A stretch of 64,000 nucleotides of DNA, taken from assembly GCA_023259055.1 (NCBI GenBank), contig JAHFQZ010000006.1:1-64000 (forward strand). Reading direction: 5' to 3'. Positions within the stretch are counted from its first letter, which is position 1, and the number at the start of each line of letters is the position of its first letter. This stretch comes from Nitrosomonadales bacterium. Its GTDB lineage: Bacteria > Pseudomonadota > Gammaproteobacteria > Burkholderiales > Gallionellaceae. The notes below the pieces were generated by a model, which saw only the letters and a list, made by a program, of their open reading frames with translations, ran no database searches and had not been told where the DNA came from. Position numbers and translations under genes: made by a program. Below are positions 1 through 7,211 of this stretch, piece by piece.

Positions 1-55
1 CTTTGAGCTGAAGAACGTCCGGTGGCCCGTATTTTGTGTATACAACCGCTTTCAT
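1..55 (-). CDS. Zinc-type alcohol dehydrogenase / quinone oxidoreductase, N-terminal fragment
   Basis: Only the first 18 codons lie in the window; the gene runs off the left edge. The translation begins MKAVVYTKYGPPDVLQLK, the typical N-terminus of medium-chain dehydrogenase/reductase proteins (NAD(P)-dependent alcohol dehydrogenases and quinone oxidoreductases), where the segment forms the first strands of the GroES-like catalytic domain. A strong Shine-Dalgarno (GGAGGAG on the minus strand, about 60-67) precedes the ATG. It is in the same orientation as the two downstream-reading redox genes at 140-1428 but separated from them by about 85 bp. Zinc dependence and substrate cannot be judged from the fragment. 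Confidence 0.75.
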   Translation of the reverse strand, partial: MKAVVYTKYGPPDVLQLK

Positions 56-139
56 GAGTCTCCTCCGAATTTAATTGGACCAGGTCACTTTACGAGTGAT
101 TCACCTCAATCTAGCTAGTGCTACCTTTGCCACGATTGA

Positions 140-775
140 CTACAACTCACCCCATGCCTGTTGCAGCGCCTCGGCAAATGCTTCAACCGGCTGTGCGCCG
201 GAGATGCCGGTCTTTTCATTAATCAGGAAGAACGGTACGCCGGTGATTTCAAGTTTCGCCGCGCGCGCTTCGTCTGCACGCACCTCCTTGGAATAGGCAT
301 CGCTTTCCAGCATTGCCAGTGCCTCGTTTTCGGCAATGCCGAATTCCGGGGCCAGACGTGCCAGCGCGGCGCGGTCGCCTACCGCCAATCCTTCGCAGAA
401 GTAGGCGTGCATGATGCGCTCGGTGGCGCGGTCGCCCAGTTGCTGTGTGGCGGTGAAGTGCAGCAGGCGGTGCGCATCGAAGGTGTTGCCGGGGTGTGCG
501 TTGTTCAGACGATATTCCAGCCCGACTTCCCTGGCGATCCCCGTCACGCGCTCGTTCATCGCCGCCGCCTGTTGCGGACTGACGCCGTATTTGTGCGCCA
601 GCATTTCGTCCAGCGTGCCCGGATGCTTGCGCGGCGCTTTGGGGTCGAGTTCGAAGCTGCGCCAGATCACGCGCACGCTTTCCCGCTGCGCGAAGTTCGC
701 GAGCGCCGTTTCAAAGCGCCGCTTGCCGATGTAGCACCAGGGGCAGATCATGTCCGACCAGATTTCGACTTGCAT
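140..775 (-). CDS. DsbA-family (FrnE-like) thiol oxidoreductase
   Basis: A 211-residue protein of the cytoplasmic DsbA/FrnE/HCCA-isomerase branch of the thioredoxin fold. The N-terminal beta strand MQVEIWSDMICPWCY carries a CPWC active site at residues 11-14, and the late segment EITGVPFFLINEKTGISGAQP contains the family's cis-proline loop (GVPFF). There is no signal peptide, so it probably acts in the cytoplasm as a disulfide isomerase or glutathione/thiol-linked isomerase; the substrate is unknown. I chose the ATG at 775 because an upstream in-frame extension (to 859) runs into the neighbouring gene and has no family similarity. It starts 14 bp after the stop of the reductase at 790-1428 and is probably co-transcribed with it. 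Confidence 0.85.
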   Translation of the reverse strand: MQVEIWSDMICPWCYIGKRRFETALANFAQRESVRVIWRSFELDPKAPRKHPGTLDEMLAHKYGVSPQQAAAMNERVTGIAREVGLEYRLNNAHPGNTFDAHRLLHFTATQQLGDRATERIMHAYFCEGLAVGDRAALARLAPEFGIAENEALAMLESDAYSKEVRADEARAAKLEITGVPFFLINEKTGISGAQPVEAFAEALQQAWGEL

Positions 776-789
776 GGATGCCTGCTTTC

Positions 790-1428
790 CTAGGTGAGCA
801 ATTTGAAGGCGTGAGCCCATTCGTTGCGCAGGAAGCCGGGGATGCACCAGAGAATGCACAGCGGCTCAATGGCGCGGGCTCCTTCGGCCTTGCCCATGTC
901 CGCTGTTTCCCAGCCGAACTGGTCGAGGATCCCGCTTACGATTTTCTTCGCAGCATCGTCGTTGCCGCAGATAAACATCGTAGGTTTGCCGCCCTTGAAC
1001 TGCGGATTCACCATGAACGCATTGCCGACGGAATTGAAGCATTTGACGAAGCGTGCGCTGCCGAATTCGCGCTGCAGGCGTTCCATCTGGGATTCGTCGA
1101 GACTGGTGTAGTACTTCAATACGCCGTTGACAGGAGGAGCATCGGCAATGGGATTGGTTACGTCAATGAGGGGCTTCCCCGAGAAATTTGCGGCACCCGC
1201 GAGGCGCAGCACATCCATCGCCGCCGTGCCTTTAACCGCCAGCACGACCAGTTCGCCGAACTTTGCCGTATCGGCAAAGCTGGCGATGCGGCCTTTGGGG
1301 TTCTTCGCCGACCATTCAGCGAGCTTGGCGGGCGTGCGAGTGCCCATCGTCACATCGTGGCCGTGTTTGAGAAAGCCGCCAGCCAATGCTTTTGCTACAT
1401 CACCCGATCCAAGGATTCCGACTTTCAT
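790..1428 (-). CDS. NADPH-dependent F420-reductase-like / NAD(P)-binding oxidoreductase
   Basis: A 212-residue Rossmann-fold protein starting MKVGILGSGDVAKALAGGF, with the dinucleotide-binding GxGxxA-type loop at residues 7-12 and a second strand ending in TRTP, compatible with NADPH binding. It matches the short F420-dependent NADP reductase/ProC-like family (DUF-type NADP oxidoreductase), which in organisms without F420 has unknown substrates. The segment VKCFNSVGNAFMVNPQF is typical of this family. A good ribosome binding site (AAAGGAG) lies 6 bp before the ATG. It heads a two-gene operon with the DsbA-like gene, suggesting a linked thiol/redox role, which is inference. Confidence 0.8.
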   Translation of the reverse strand: MKVGILGSGDVAKALAGGFLKHGHDVTMGTRTPAKLAEWSAKNPKGRIASFADTAKFGELVVLAVKGTAAMDVLRLAGAANFSGKPLIDVTNPIADAPPVNGVLKYYTSLDESQMERLQREFGSARFVKCFNSVGNAFMVNPQFKGGKPTMFICGNDDAAKKIVSGILDQFGWETADMGKAEGARAIEPLCILWCIPGFLRNEWAHAFKLLT

Positions 1429-1551
1429 GATGTACTCCTTTCAAAAGAATGTTGAATGACATGTGACAGAATTATGGTTCTAACAGAAGTTGGCTCTGGC
1501 GGCAGTTTTCCGCCGCTTGATGCGCTGTCATTCTCTGCCACTCCACAGTGT

Positions 1552-1578
1552 TTGGCAATCCGGTGTTTACCGTACAAT
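1552..1578 (+). promoter_or_regulatory. Candidate promoter of the ABC transporter operon
   Basis: TTGGCA (1552-1557) and TACAAT (1573-1578) resemble -35 and -10 boxes but with only 15 bp between them. The -10 lies 10 bp before the ATG at 1589, so a transcript from it would be nearly leaderless, and no Shine-Dalgarno is visible before that ATG. The spacing is short, so this is a weak prediction. Confidence 0.3.
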
Positions 1579-1588
1579 AGCGGCCGCC

Positions 1589-2566
1589 ATGATTGCCTAT
1601 CTCATCCGCCGCATCCTGTACGCCATCCCGATCCTGATCGGGGTGAACCTGCTCACCTTCGCACTGTTCTTCGTGGTGAATACGCCGGACGACATGGCGC
1701 GCATGCAGCTCGGCATCAAGCGTGTGACACCCGATGCCATCGAGAAGTGGAAGCAGCAACGCGGTTATGACAAGCCGCTGCTGGTCAATAGCGCAGCCAG
1801 AGGTGCAGGCAAAATTACCGACACGATTTTCTGGCAGAAGTCCGCCAGTATGTTCGTGCTGGATTTCGGTTACTCCGACGACGGGCGCAGCATCGGGCGC
1901 GAGATTACGCAACGCATGGCGCCGAGCCTGGCGATTGCGCTGCCTACTTTCCTGATCGGGCTGGTGGTGTATGTCAGCTTCGCGCTGCTGATGACGCTGT
2001 TTCGCGCCACCGCCTTGGACATTGCCGGTGTGGCGTTGTGCGTGCTGTTGATGTCGGTGTCCGGCTTGTTTTACATCATCGGCGGGCAGTTCGTCGTCAG
2101 CAAGCTGTGGCATCTGGTTCCCATTTCTGGCTACGACGGCGGCATGGGCGGCTTCAAGTTTGTGGTGTTGCCCATCGTGATCGGTGTGGTCGGTAGCGTC
2201 GGTTCCAGCAGCCGCTGGTATCGCACCATCTTCCTTGAGGAAATCGGCAAGGACTATGTGCGCACCGCGCGTGCCAAGGGGTTGTCGGAATTGCGCGTGC
2301 TATTCAGCCATGTGCTGAAGAACGCGATGATCCCTATCCTCACCGGCGTGGTGGTGGTGATTCCGCTGCTGTTCATGGGTAGTTTGCTCACCGAGTCGTT
2401 CTTCGGCATTCCCGGCCTGGGCAGCTACACCATTGACGCGATCAACGCGCAGGATTTCAGCGTGGTGCGCGCGATGGTTTTCCTCGGCTCACTGCTGTAC
2501 ATCGTCGGGTTGATCCTCACCGATATTTCATACACTGTGGTTGATCCGAGAGTGAGACTGCAATGA
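1589..2566 (+). CDS. Oligopeptide/dipeptide-type ABC transporter permease (DppB/YejB-like)
   Basis: A 325-residue inner-membrane permease. It opens with a membrane segment (MIAYLIRRILYAIPILIGVN), the classic start of DppB/OppB proteins, and the second half holds the BPD-transport fold with the EAA loop around residues 225-245 (DYVRTARAKGLSELRVLFSH), followed by FFGIPGLGSYTIDAI and a C-terminal VVDPRVRLQ, all hallmarks of the peptide/nickel permease family. The ATG at 1589 was chosen over an upstream frame because membrane homology starts exactly there. Its TGA overlaps the next gene's ATG (ATGA at 2563), so translation is coupled. No substrate-binding protein is encoded nearby; the cargo is unknown. 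Confidence 0.88.
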   Translation: MIAYLIRRILYAIPILIGVNLLTFALFFVVNTPDDMARMQLGIKRVTPDAIEKWKQQRGYDKPLLVNSAARGAGKITDTIFWQKSASMFVLDFGYSDDGRSIGREITQRMAPSLAIALPTFLIGLVVYVSFALLMTLFRATALDIAGVALCVLLMSVSGLFYIIGGQFVVSKLWHLVPISGYDGGMGGFKFVVLPIVIGVVGSVGSSSRWYRTIFLEEIGKDYVRTARAKGLSELRVLFSHVLKNAMIPILTGVVVVIPLLFMGSLLTESFFGIPGLGSYTIDAINAQDFSVVRAMVFLGSLLYIVGLILTDISYTVVDPRVRLQ

Positions 2567-3999
2567 ACTTCATGCCGGTCATCTTATGGAGCGACGCGCT
2601 GGTGTTTCTGTTGCTGGCTGCAGGCGTTTTCGGCGCATGGTATGTGCGCAGGCGTGAGTATCTGCTGTTGCCCTGGCGGCGCGTTGGGCAGAGCGCGACG
2701 GCGATGGTGTCGCTGCTGGTGTTGTCGCTGTTCTTTGTGGTGGGGTTGCTGGATACGCTGCATTACCGCGCGGCACTGCCGGAAAAAAACGGCGGCGAAA
2801 AAATGTATTCTCCTGAAGTGCTGAGCGTGTTCGACAAGCTGGTTACGCCGCTGAGAACACAAACCGAAAAAACATATTCCGCGCCGCTGGCCGTGACGCT
2901 GTATGCCAAGGAAAGTACCAGCGATGCCCAGGGCAGGGTGCTGCGCGATTACCCGCGCTTGCGCTATGGTGGCGCGCATCTCGTGGATGCGACGCAACGC
3001 GATGAAAATGTGTTGTGGCGTGCGATCAAAGGGGCGATAGGCGGACTGGTGGTGGGGATGTTGCTGCTTGTTGCTATTTCGTCATTCCGGCGCAGGCTTG
3101 TAGGGTGGGCACGTAGCGTGCCCACGCGGGCAGGATCAAAGGCAAATGGTGGGCACGTTACATGCCAACCCTACACGCTACGCGCTTTGTTAATTACCAC
3201 GCTCATCATCGCCGCCCTGATCGGCGCCATCGCAAACCTTGCTCCCGCCTATCACGTACTTGGCACCGACAAGGTCGGGCAGGACGTGCTGTACCTGTCG
3301 TTGAAAAGTATCCGCACCGGCTTGATCATCGGCACGGTGACGACGCTGGTTACATTGCCATTAGCGTTGCTGCTCGGTATCGCGGCCGGTTATTTGCGCG
3401 GCTGGGTGGATGATGTGATCCAGTACATTTACACCGTGCTGAGTTCCATACCCAGCGTGCTGCTGATCGCGGCGGCGGTGCTGATGATGCAGGTGACTAT
3501 CGAGACGCATCCGCAATGGTTCGATACCTCCGCGTCACGTGCCGATTTGCGGCTGGTGTTTCTTTGTCTGATCCTCGGCATGACCAGCTGGACCGGGCTG
3601 TGCCGCCTGTTGCGCGGCGAAACGCTGAAGTTGCGCGAGCAGGAATACATCCAGGCGGCGCAGGCATTCGGCGTGTCTTCCTTGCGTATTCTGACGCGCC
3701 ACATCGTGCCGAACGTGATGCACATCATCCTGATCTCGCTGGTGATGGATTTCAGCGCGCTGGTGCTGGCCGAGGCGGTGCTGTCTTATGTGGGCGTGGG
3801 CGTCGATCCGTCGATGATCAGCTTCGGCACGATGATCAACGCGGCGCGGCTGGAGATGGGGCGCGAGCCGATGGTGTGGTGGGCGTTGGCGGCTGCGTTC
3901 GGTTTCATGCTGGTGCTGGTTCTGGCGGCAAATCTGTTTGCCGATGCAGTGCGCGATGCGTTCGATCCACGATTGAATCGCACTGAAGGGACGGCGTGA
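2563..3999 (+). CDS. ABC transporter permease (DppC/YejE-like) with repeat-derived insertion
   Basis: A 478-residue permease, considerably longer than the roughly 290-340 residues usual for DppC/OppC. The last 280 residues contain the canonical fold: AYHVLGTDKVGQDVLYLSL, the EAA loop (EQEYIQAAQAFGVSSLRILT, about residues 363-382), SYVGVGVDPS and the C-terminal DAFDPRLN. The N-terminal part has three membrane segments and a periplasmic loop of about 85 residues. Residues about 180-204 are encoded by a 75-bp palindromic repeat (3100-3174) inserted in frame in a cytoplasmic loop just before the conserved domain. It partners the upstream permease and the fused ATPase, whose ATG overlaps this stop. 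Confidence 0.87.
   Translation: MNFMPVILWSDALVFLLLAAGVFGAWYVRRREYLLLPWRRVGQSATAMVSLLVLSLFFVVGLLDTLHYRAALPEKNGGEKMYSPEVLSVFDKLVTPLRTQTEKTYSAPLAVTLYAKESTSDAQGRVLRDYPRLRYGGAHLVDATQRDENVLWRAIKGAIGGLVVGMLLLVAISSFRRRLVGWARSVPTRAGSKANGGHVTCQPYTLRALLITTLIIAALIGAIANLAPAYHVLGTDKVGQDVLYLSLKSIRTGLIIGTVTTLVTLPLALLLGIAAGYLRGWVDDVIQYIYTVLSSIPSVLLIAAAVLMMQVTIETHPQWFDTSASRADLRLVFLCLILGMTSWTGLCRLLRGETLKLREQEYIQAAQAFGVSSLRILTRHIVPNVMHIILISLVMDFSALVLAEAVLSYVGVGVDPSMISFGTMINAARLEMGREPMVWWALAAAFGFMLVLVLAANLFADAVRDAFDPRLNRTEGTA
3100..3174 (+). repeat. Palindromic repeat inserted in frame in a permease gene
   Basis: The two ends form a 20-bp inverted repeat with about four mismatches: GTAGGGTGGGCACGTAGCGT at 3100-3119 against the complement of 3155-3174. 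The element is 75 bp, exactly 25 codons, and contains further short complementary blocks (GTGGGCACG and CGTGCCCAC). GTAGGG...CCCTAC-bounded short repeats are familiar intergenic elements in proteobacterial genomes; here the element is translated without interrupting the reading frame. Confidence 0.75.
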
Positions 4000-6020
4000 T
4001 GGGCGACATCCTCGACGTCTCCAATCTGGTTACGCAGTTGCGCAACGGCGCGCGTATCGTGGACGACATTTCCTTCAGCATTGCAACGGGTGAGACTTTT
4101 GCGCTGCTCGGCGAATCCGGCTGCGGCAAATCCATGACCGCGTTGTCGCTGCTACGTTTGTTGCCGGATGGTGTGGTTAAGGTGGGAGGCACGGCGCAAC
4201 TGGGTGGCGTCAATTTGTTCGATTTGCGCGAGCGCGACATGCGCGACGTGCGCGGAGGCACTGCCGCGATGATTTTTCAGGAGCCATCGCTGAGCCTGAA
4301 TCCGGTAATGACAGTCGGCCAGCAAATCGTCGAAGTGCTGGCGTTGCATCAGGAACTGCGTGGAACGGTAGCGCAACAGCGCGGCGTCGAATTGCTCGAT
4401 CAGGTCGGCATTCCCGATGCGGCAAGGCGCGTGATGGAATATCCGTTTCAGCTTTCCGGCGGCATGAAGCAGCGCGTGATGATTGCGATGGCGCTTGCCG
4501 GGCAACCAAAATTATTGATCGCCGACGAGCCGACCACCGCGCTGGACGTGACGATACAGGCGCAAGTGCTGCAGCTGTTGCGCGATACCCAGGCCGCCAG
4601 CGGCATGTCGTTATTGCTGATCACCCACGATCTCGGTGTGGTGGCAGAAATGGCTCACCAAGTCGGTGTGATGTATGCCGGGCATATCGTCGAGCAGGCC
4701 AGCCGCGCGCAATTGTTTGCCAAACCACTGCATCCCTACACGCAAAAATTGTTTGCCGCGCTGCCTGGTGCGGCGCGGCGCAACCAGCCGCTGGCCGCCA
4801 TTCCCGGCAGCGTGCCACCACTTGGCAGCATCACGCAGGGTTGCCGTTTTACGCCGCGATGCGACAGGGCGTGGGCGCTATGCAGCGAACAGACGCCTGA
4901 ATGGACGGTGTTGGAGGAGGGTCGGGGGGTGAGGTGTCATCTTTACGGCAGGACTGAGGAACGAGGACTGAGGACTGAGGACTTAGCCCACAGCCCGCAG
5001 CCCACAGTCCACAGTCCACAGTCCTCAGTCCTGAGTTCTAAGTCCTCAGCTCTCTTGCAGGTTGGAAACTTGCAAGTCCATTTCCCGATCCGCAAAGGTT
5101 TGTTACAGCGCGTGACAGGCCAAGTCAAAGCGGTGGACGGGGTGTCGCTGGAAATCCCGCATGGGCGCACGCTGGCATTGGTCGGCGAATCAGGCTGCGG
5201 CAAGACCACGCTGGGCAAGGCGTTGCTGCAATTGATCCCGCCCACGGCGGGCAGTGTGAAGCTTGACGGGCACGAGTTGACCGGGCTTGCAGCGAGCGAA
5301 TTGCGCATTCGGCGTGCGGGGATGCAGATGGTGTTTCAGGATCCTTACGCTTCGCTCAATCCAAAAATGCGCGTCGCGGAAATTCTCGAAGAAGGCATGG
5401 CGGCGCTCAATATCGGGGGCAACAGTGAAGCTCGCCAGGCACGCATCGACATTCTGCTCGATCAGGTTGGCCTGGAGCGCATCGTCAAATGGCGTTACCC
5501 GCATGAATTTTCCGGAGGGCAGCGGCAACGTATTGCGATTGCGCGAACTCTTGCAGTTTCACCGCGGCTGTTAATTTGCGACGAACCGACCAGCGCGCTG
5601 GATGTATCGGTGCAGGCGCAAATTTTGAATCTTCTGAAATCGCTGCAACAGGAATTGAATCTGAGCTATTTGTTCATTACCCACAATCTCGCGGTAGTGG
5701 AATACCTCGCGCACGAGGTGTGCGTAATGTATCTCGGGCGCATCGTCGAGAGAGGTACGGCAGAGGAAGTGTTGCGGTCGCCCAAACATCCCTATACGCA
5801 GGCCCTGCTGTCCGCCGTGCCGCGCATTGACGGCTCAGGAGTTGAGCGCATCAAGCTGGAAGGCGACATGCCTTCGCCCGCCAATCCGCCACAAGGCTGC
5901 CCTTTCGCACCGCGTTGCGCACATACCATGGAATCATGCCGAGCCAGTTATCCGCCAGCCACAAGCCATTCGGCAACACACATCGTGCACTGCTTTTTAT
6001 ATGGACGCGATTTGGGTTGA
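3999..6020 (+). CDS. Fused double ABC ATPase of peptide transporter (DppD-DppF / YejF-like)
   Basis: A 673-residue cytoplasmic ATPase in which both nucleotide-binding domains of a peptide/nickel importer are fused. Domain 1 has Walker A GESGCGKS (38-45), signature LSGGMKQR (about 150) and Walker B ADEPTTALD (about 174). Domain 2 has Walker A GESGCGKTT (about 395), signature FSGGQRQR (about 503) and Walker B CDEPTSALD (about 526). Each half ends with the cysteine-bearing oligopeptide-transporter C-terminal module (GCRFTPRCDRA and GCPFAPRCAH). Start ATG at 3999 overlaps the previous stop as TGATG. The interdomain linker (about residues 317-351) is Ser/Pro-rich and built from a DNA repeat. YejF is the closest architectural match; the substrate is not identifiable. 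Confidence 0.9.
   Translation: MGDILDVSNLVTQLRNGARIVDDISFSIATGETFALLGESGCGKSMTALSLLRLLPDGVVKVGGTAQLGGVNLFDLRERDMRDVRGGTAAMIFQEPSLSLNPVMTVGQQIVEVLALHQELRGTVAQQRGVELLDQVGIPDAARRVMEYPFQLSGGMKQRVMIAMALAGQPKLLIADEPTTALDVTIQAQVLQLLRDTQAASGMSLLLITHDLGVVAEMAHQVGVMYAGHIVEQASRAQLFAKPLHPYTQKLFAALPGAARRNQPLAAIPGSVPPLGSITQGCRFTPRCDRAWALCSEQTPEWTVLEEGRGVRCHLYGRTEERGLRTEDLAHSPQPTVHSPQSSVLSSKSSALLQVGNLQVHFPIRKGLLQRVTGQVKAVDGVSLEIPHGRTLALVGESGCGKTTLGKALLQLIPPTAGSVKLDGHELTGLAASELRIRRAGMQMVFQDPYASLNPKMRVAEILEEGMAALNIGGNSEARQARIDILLDQVGLERIVKWRYPHEFSGGQRQRIAIARTLAVSPRLLICDEPTSALDVSVQAQILNLLKSLQQELNLSYLFITHNLAVVEYLAHEVCVMYLGRIVERGTAEEVLRSPKHPYTQALLSAVPRIDGSGVERIKLEGDMPSPANPPQGCPFAPRCAHTMESCRASYPPATSHSATHIVHCFLYGRDLG
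4951..5053 (+). repeat. GACTGAGGA-type tandem/inverted repeat encoding an interdomain linker
   Basis: Direct repeats of GGACTGAGGAC at 4951-4982 and CCACAGTCC units at about 5003-5020 are followed by inverted counterparts (CAGTCCTCAGTCCTGAG, then CTAAGTCCTCAG at about 5038-5049). GAGGACTTAG near 4977-4986 is complementary to CTAAGTCCTC. The whole segment stays open and encodes a Ser/Pro-rich linker between the two ATPase domains. Composition differs sharply from the flanking ATPase coding sequence. Confidence 0.7.
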
Positions 6021-6121
6021 CGACCGGGGGTTTTAAGATTAAAAAGATAATATTGAAATCCGATGAGTCATCGGGAGGTTGAGTAGCACTTGATTGAAGG
6101 TATTTTTATAAGGAGAAAATC

Positions 6122-6451
6122 ATGAGCACAAAATCAACAGGCGTACCGGGTGAAGTTGGCACAGAGAAACTCATGCATGATTTTCGTATGGTGGTAGCAG
6201 ACGCTGAGGAGCTGTTACGCGCAACAGCGGGACAAGCCGGCGAGAAGGCGGCCGCTGCACGCGAACGTATCCAGGAGAATTTGGCTACAGCGAAGGCTCG
6301 TCTGGCTGCCGCAGAAGATGCACTGGTCGCCAAAACCAAACAGGCGGCAGACGCAACCGACGAATACGTGCATGAGAATCCATGGAAGGCGGTTGGAGTC
6401 GGAGTCGGGGTTGGGCTGATTGTCGGAATGCTGATTTCGCGCAGTCGTTAA
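6122..6451 (+). CDS. DUF883 family membrane-anchored protein (ElaB/YqjD-like)
   Basis: A 109-residue protein with a long amphipathic, Ala/Glu/Lys-rich helix (residues about 15-85) followed by [26 protein letters not shown], the diagnostic C-terminal glycine-zipper membrane anchor of the DUF883 family. E. coli members YqjD, ElaB and YgaM are tail-anchored in the inner membrane, bind ribosomes and are stationary-phase induced. A strong ribosome binding site (AAGGAG) precedes the ATG. It is followed after 3 bp by a YqjE-like gene and then a YqjK-like gene, the same order as yqjDEK in E. coli, so the three form an operon. Confidence 0.88.
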   Translation: MSTKSTGVPGEVGTEKLMHDFRMVVADAEELLRATAGQAGEKAAAARERIQENLATAKARLAAAEDALVAKTKQAADATDEYVHENPWKAVGVGVGVGLIVGMLISRSR

Positions 6452-6454
6452 ACC

Positions 6455-6856
6455 ATGCCGGAGACAGGTTCGGGGCTGATGGCCTCGGTCAAACGGTTGT
6501 TGTCCACGCTGGTTTCCATTGCGTCGACACGGCTTGAATTACTGGCGAACGAGTTGCAAGAGGAGCGGCTGCGTTTAACGCAGATGCTCCTTTTTGCATT
6601 GTTCGCGCTGTTCTGCTTCGGTCTCGGCATATTGCTGCTTACGGTATTTATCGTGGTGCTGTTTTGGGACGATCATCGTCTTGCAGTCGTCGGTGCGCTG
6701 ACTGTTGTTTTTTTCGCATTGGGACTGTTGATGGTGCTGTTGCTTCGCAGCAAGACGAAGGCAAAATCCAGGCTGTTTTCTGCAAGTCTTGCCGAGTTGG
6801 CCAGGGACAAGGGGCATCTGGAAGTCAGCCGGGACAAGACTGCCAATCGTGAATGA
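6455..6856 (+). CDS. Phage-holin-like YqjE family membrane protein
   Basis: A 133-residue protein with an amphipathic N-terminus containing STRLELLANELQEERLR, then two closely spaced membrane helices (about residues 46-70 and 76-100) and a charged C-terminal tail. This is the pattern of the YqjE/actinobacterial holin-X superfamily. Members of the DUF883-YqjE-YqjK operon are linked to stationary phase and osmotic stress, but their molecular role is not established. The start lies 3 bp after the upstream DUF883 gene, and the stop is 7 bp before the downstream ATG. Confidence 0.83.
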   Translation: MPETGSGLMASVKRLLSTLVSIASTRLELLANELQEERLRLTQMLLFALFALFCFGLGILLLTVFIVVLFWDDHRLAVVGALTVVFFALGLLMVLLLRSKTKAKSRLFSASLAELARDKGHLEVSRDKTANRE

Positions 6857-6863
6857 TCATGCC

Positions 6864-7157
6864 ATGAATAGCCAATTGTCTGCGGTGATGCAACGTCGCG
6901 GCGAACTGGTGGTCAGGGTCGCCTCGCAGCGCGAGCAGTTAGCCGAGATCGGTGCGTGTCTTCAAGCGCCCTTGGCGTTGGCCGATAAGAGTGTTGTTGC
7001 AGCGCGTTTCCTGCGTTCCCATCCTGTCTTGGTAGCTGGAGTAATTGCTGTTTTGGTGATACGCCGTCGCGGCGTGGCCGGCATGGCGAGAGTTATCTGG
7101 AAGGCATGGAAGGGATACCGTAATTTCGCCGCACTTAAGGCAAAAATATCGTCTTGA
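6864..7157 (+). CDS. YqjK-like small protein
   Basis: A 97-residue protein whose N-terminus is an Arg/Glu-rich helix (MQRRGELVVRVASQREQLAE) and which has one likely membrane segment (about residues 56-72, HPVLVAGVIAVLVI) followed by a basic tail. This resembles YqjK proteins encoded after YqjE. The ATG at 6864 was preferred, although an in-frame GTG at 6849 would overlap the preceding stop. It is the third gene of the DUF883-YqjE-YqjK operon. Function unknown. A probable terminator follows at 7172. Confidence 0.72.
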   Translation: MNSQLSAVMQRRGELVVRVASQREQLAEIGACLQAPLALADKSVVAARFLRSHPVLVAGVIAVLVIRRRGVAGMARVIWKAWKGYRNFAALKAKISS

Positions 7158-7171
7158 CGCCGAGTGTCTAG

Positions 7172-7192
7172 CGGGAAGTAATTCCGTTTTTT
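7172..7192 (+). terminator. Rho-independent terminator after the yqjDEK-like operon
   Basis: CGGGA (7172-7176) can pair with TTCCG (7182-7186) around a five-base loop, followed by a run of six T (7187-7192). The stem is short and includes one G-T pair, but the position 15 bp after the yqjK-like stop supports it. Confidence 0.5.
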
Positions 7193-7211
7193 ATTCGGGC
7201 GGCAAACTCGC

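Noticed and set aside
6060..6074. Hairpin CCGATG-AGT-CATCGG after the fused ATPase
   Set aside because: No T-tract follows; not called a terminator, although it could be a processing site.
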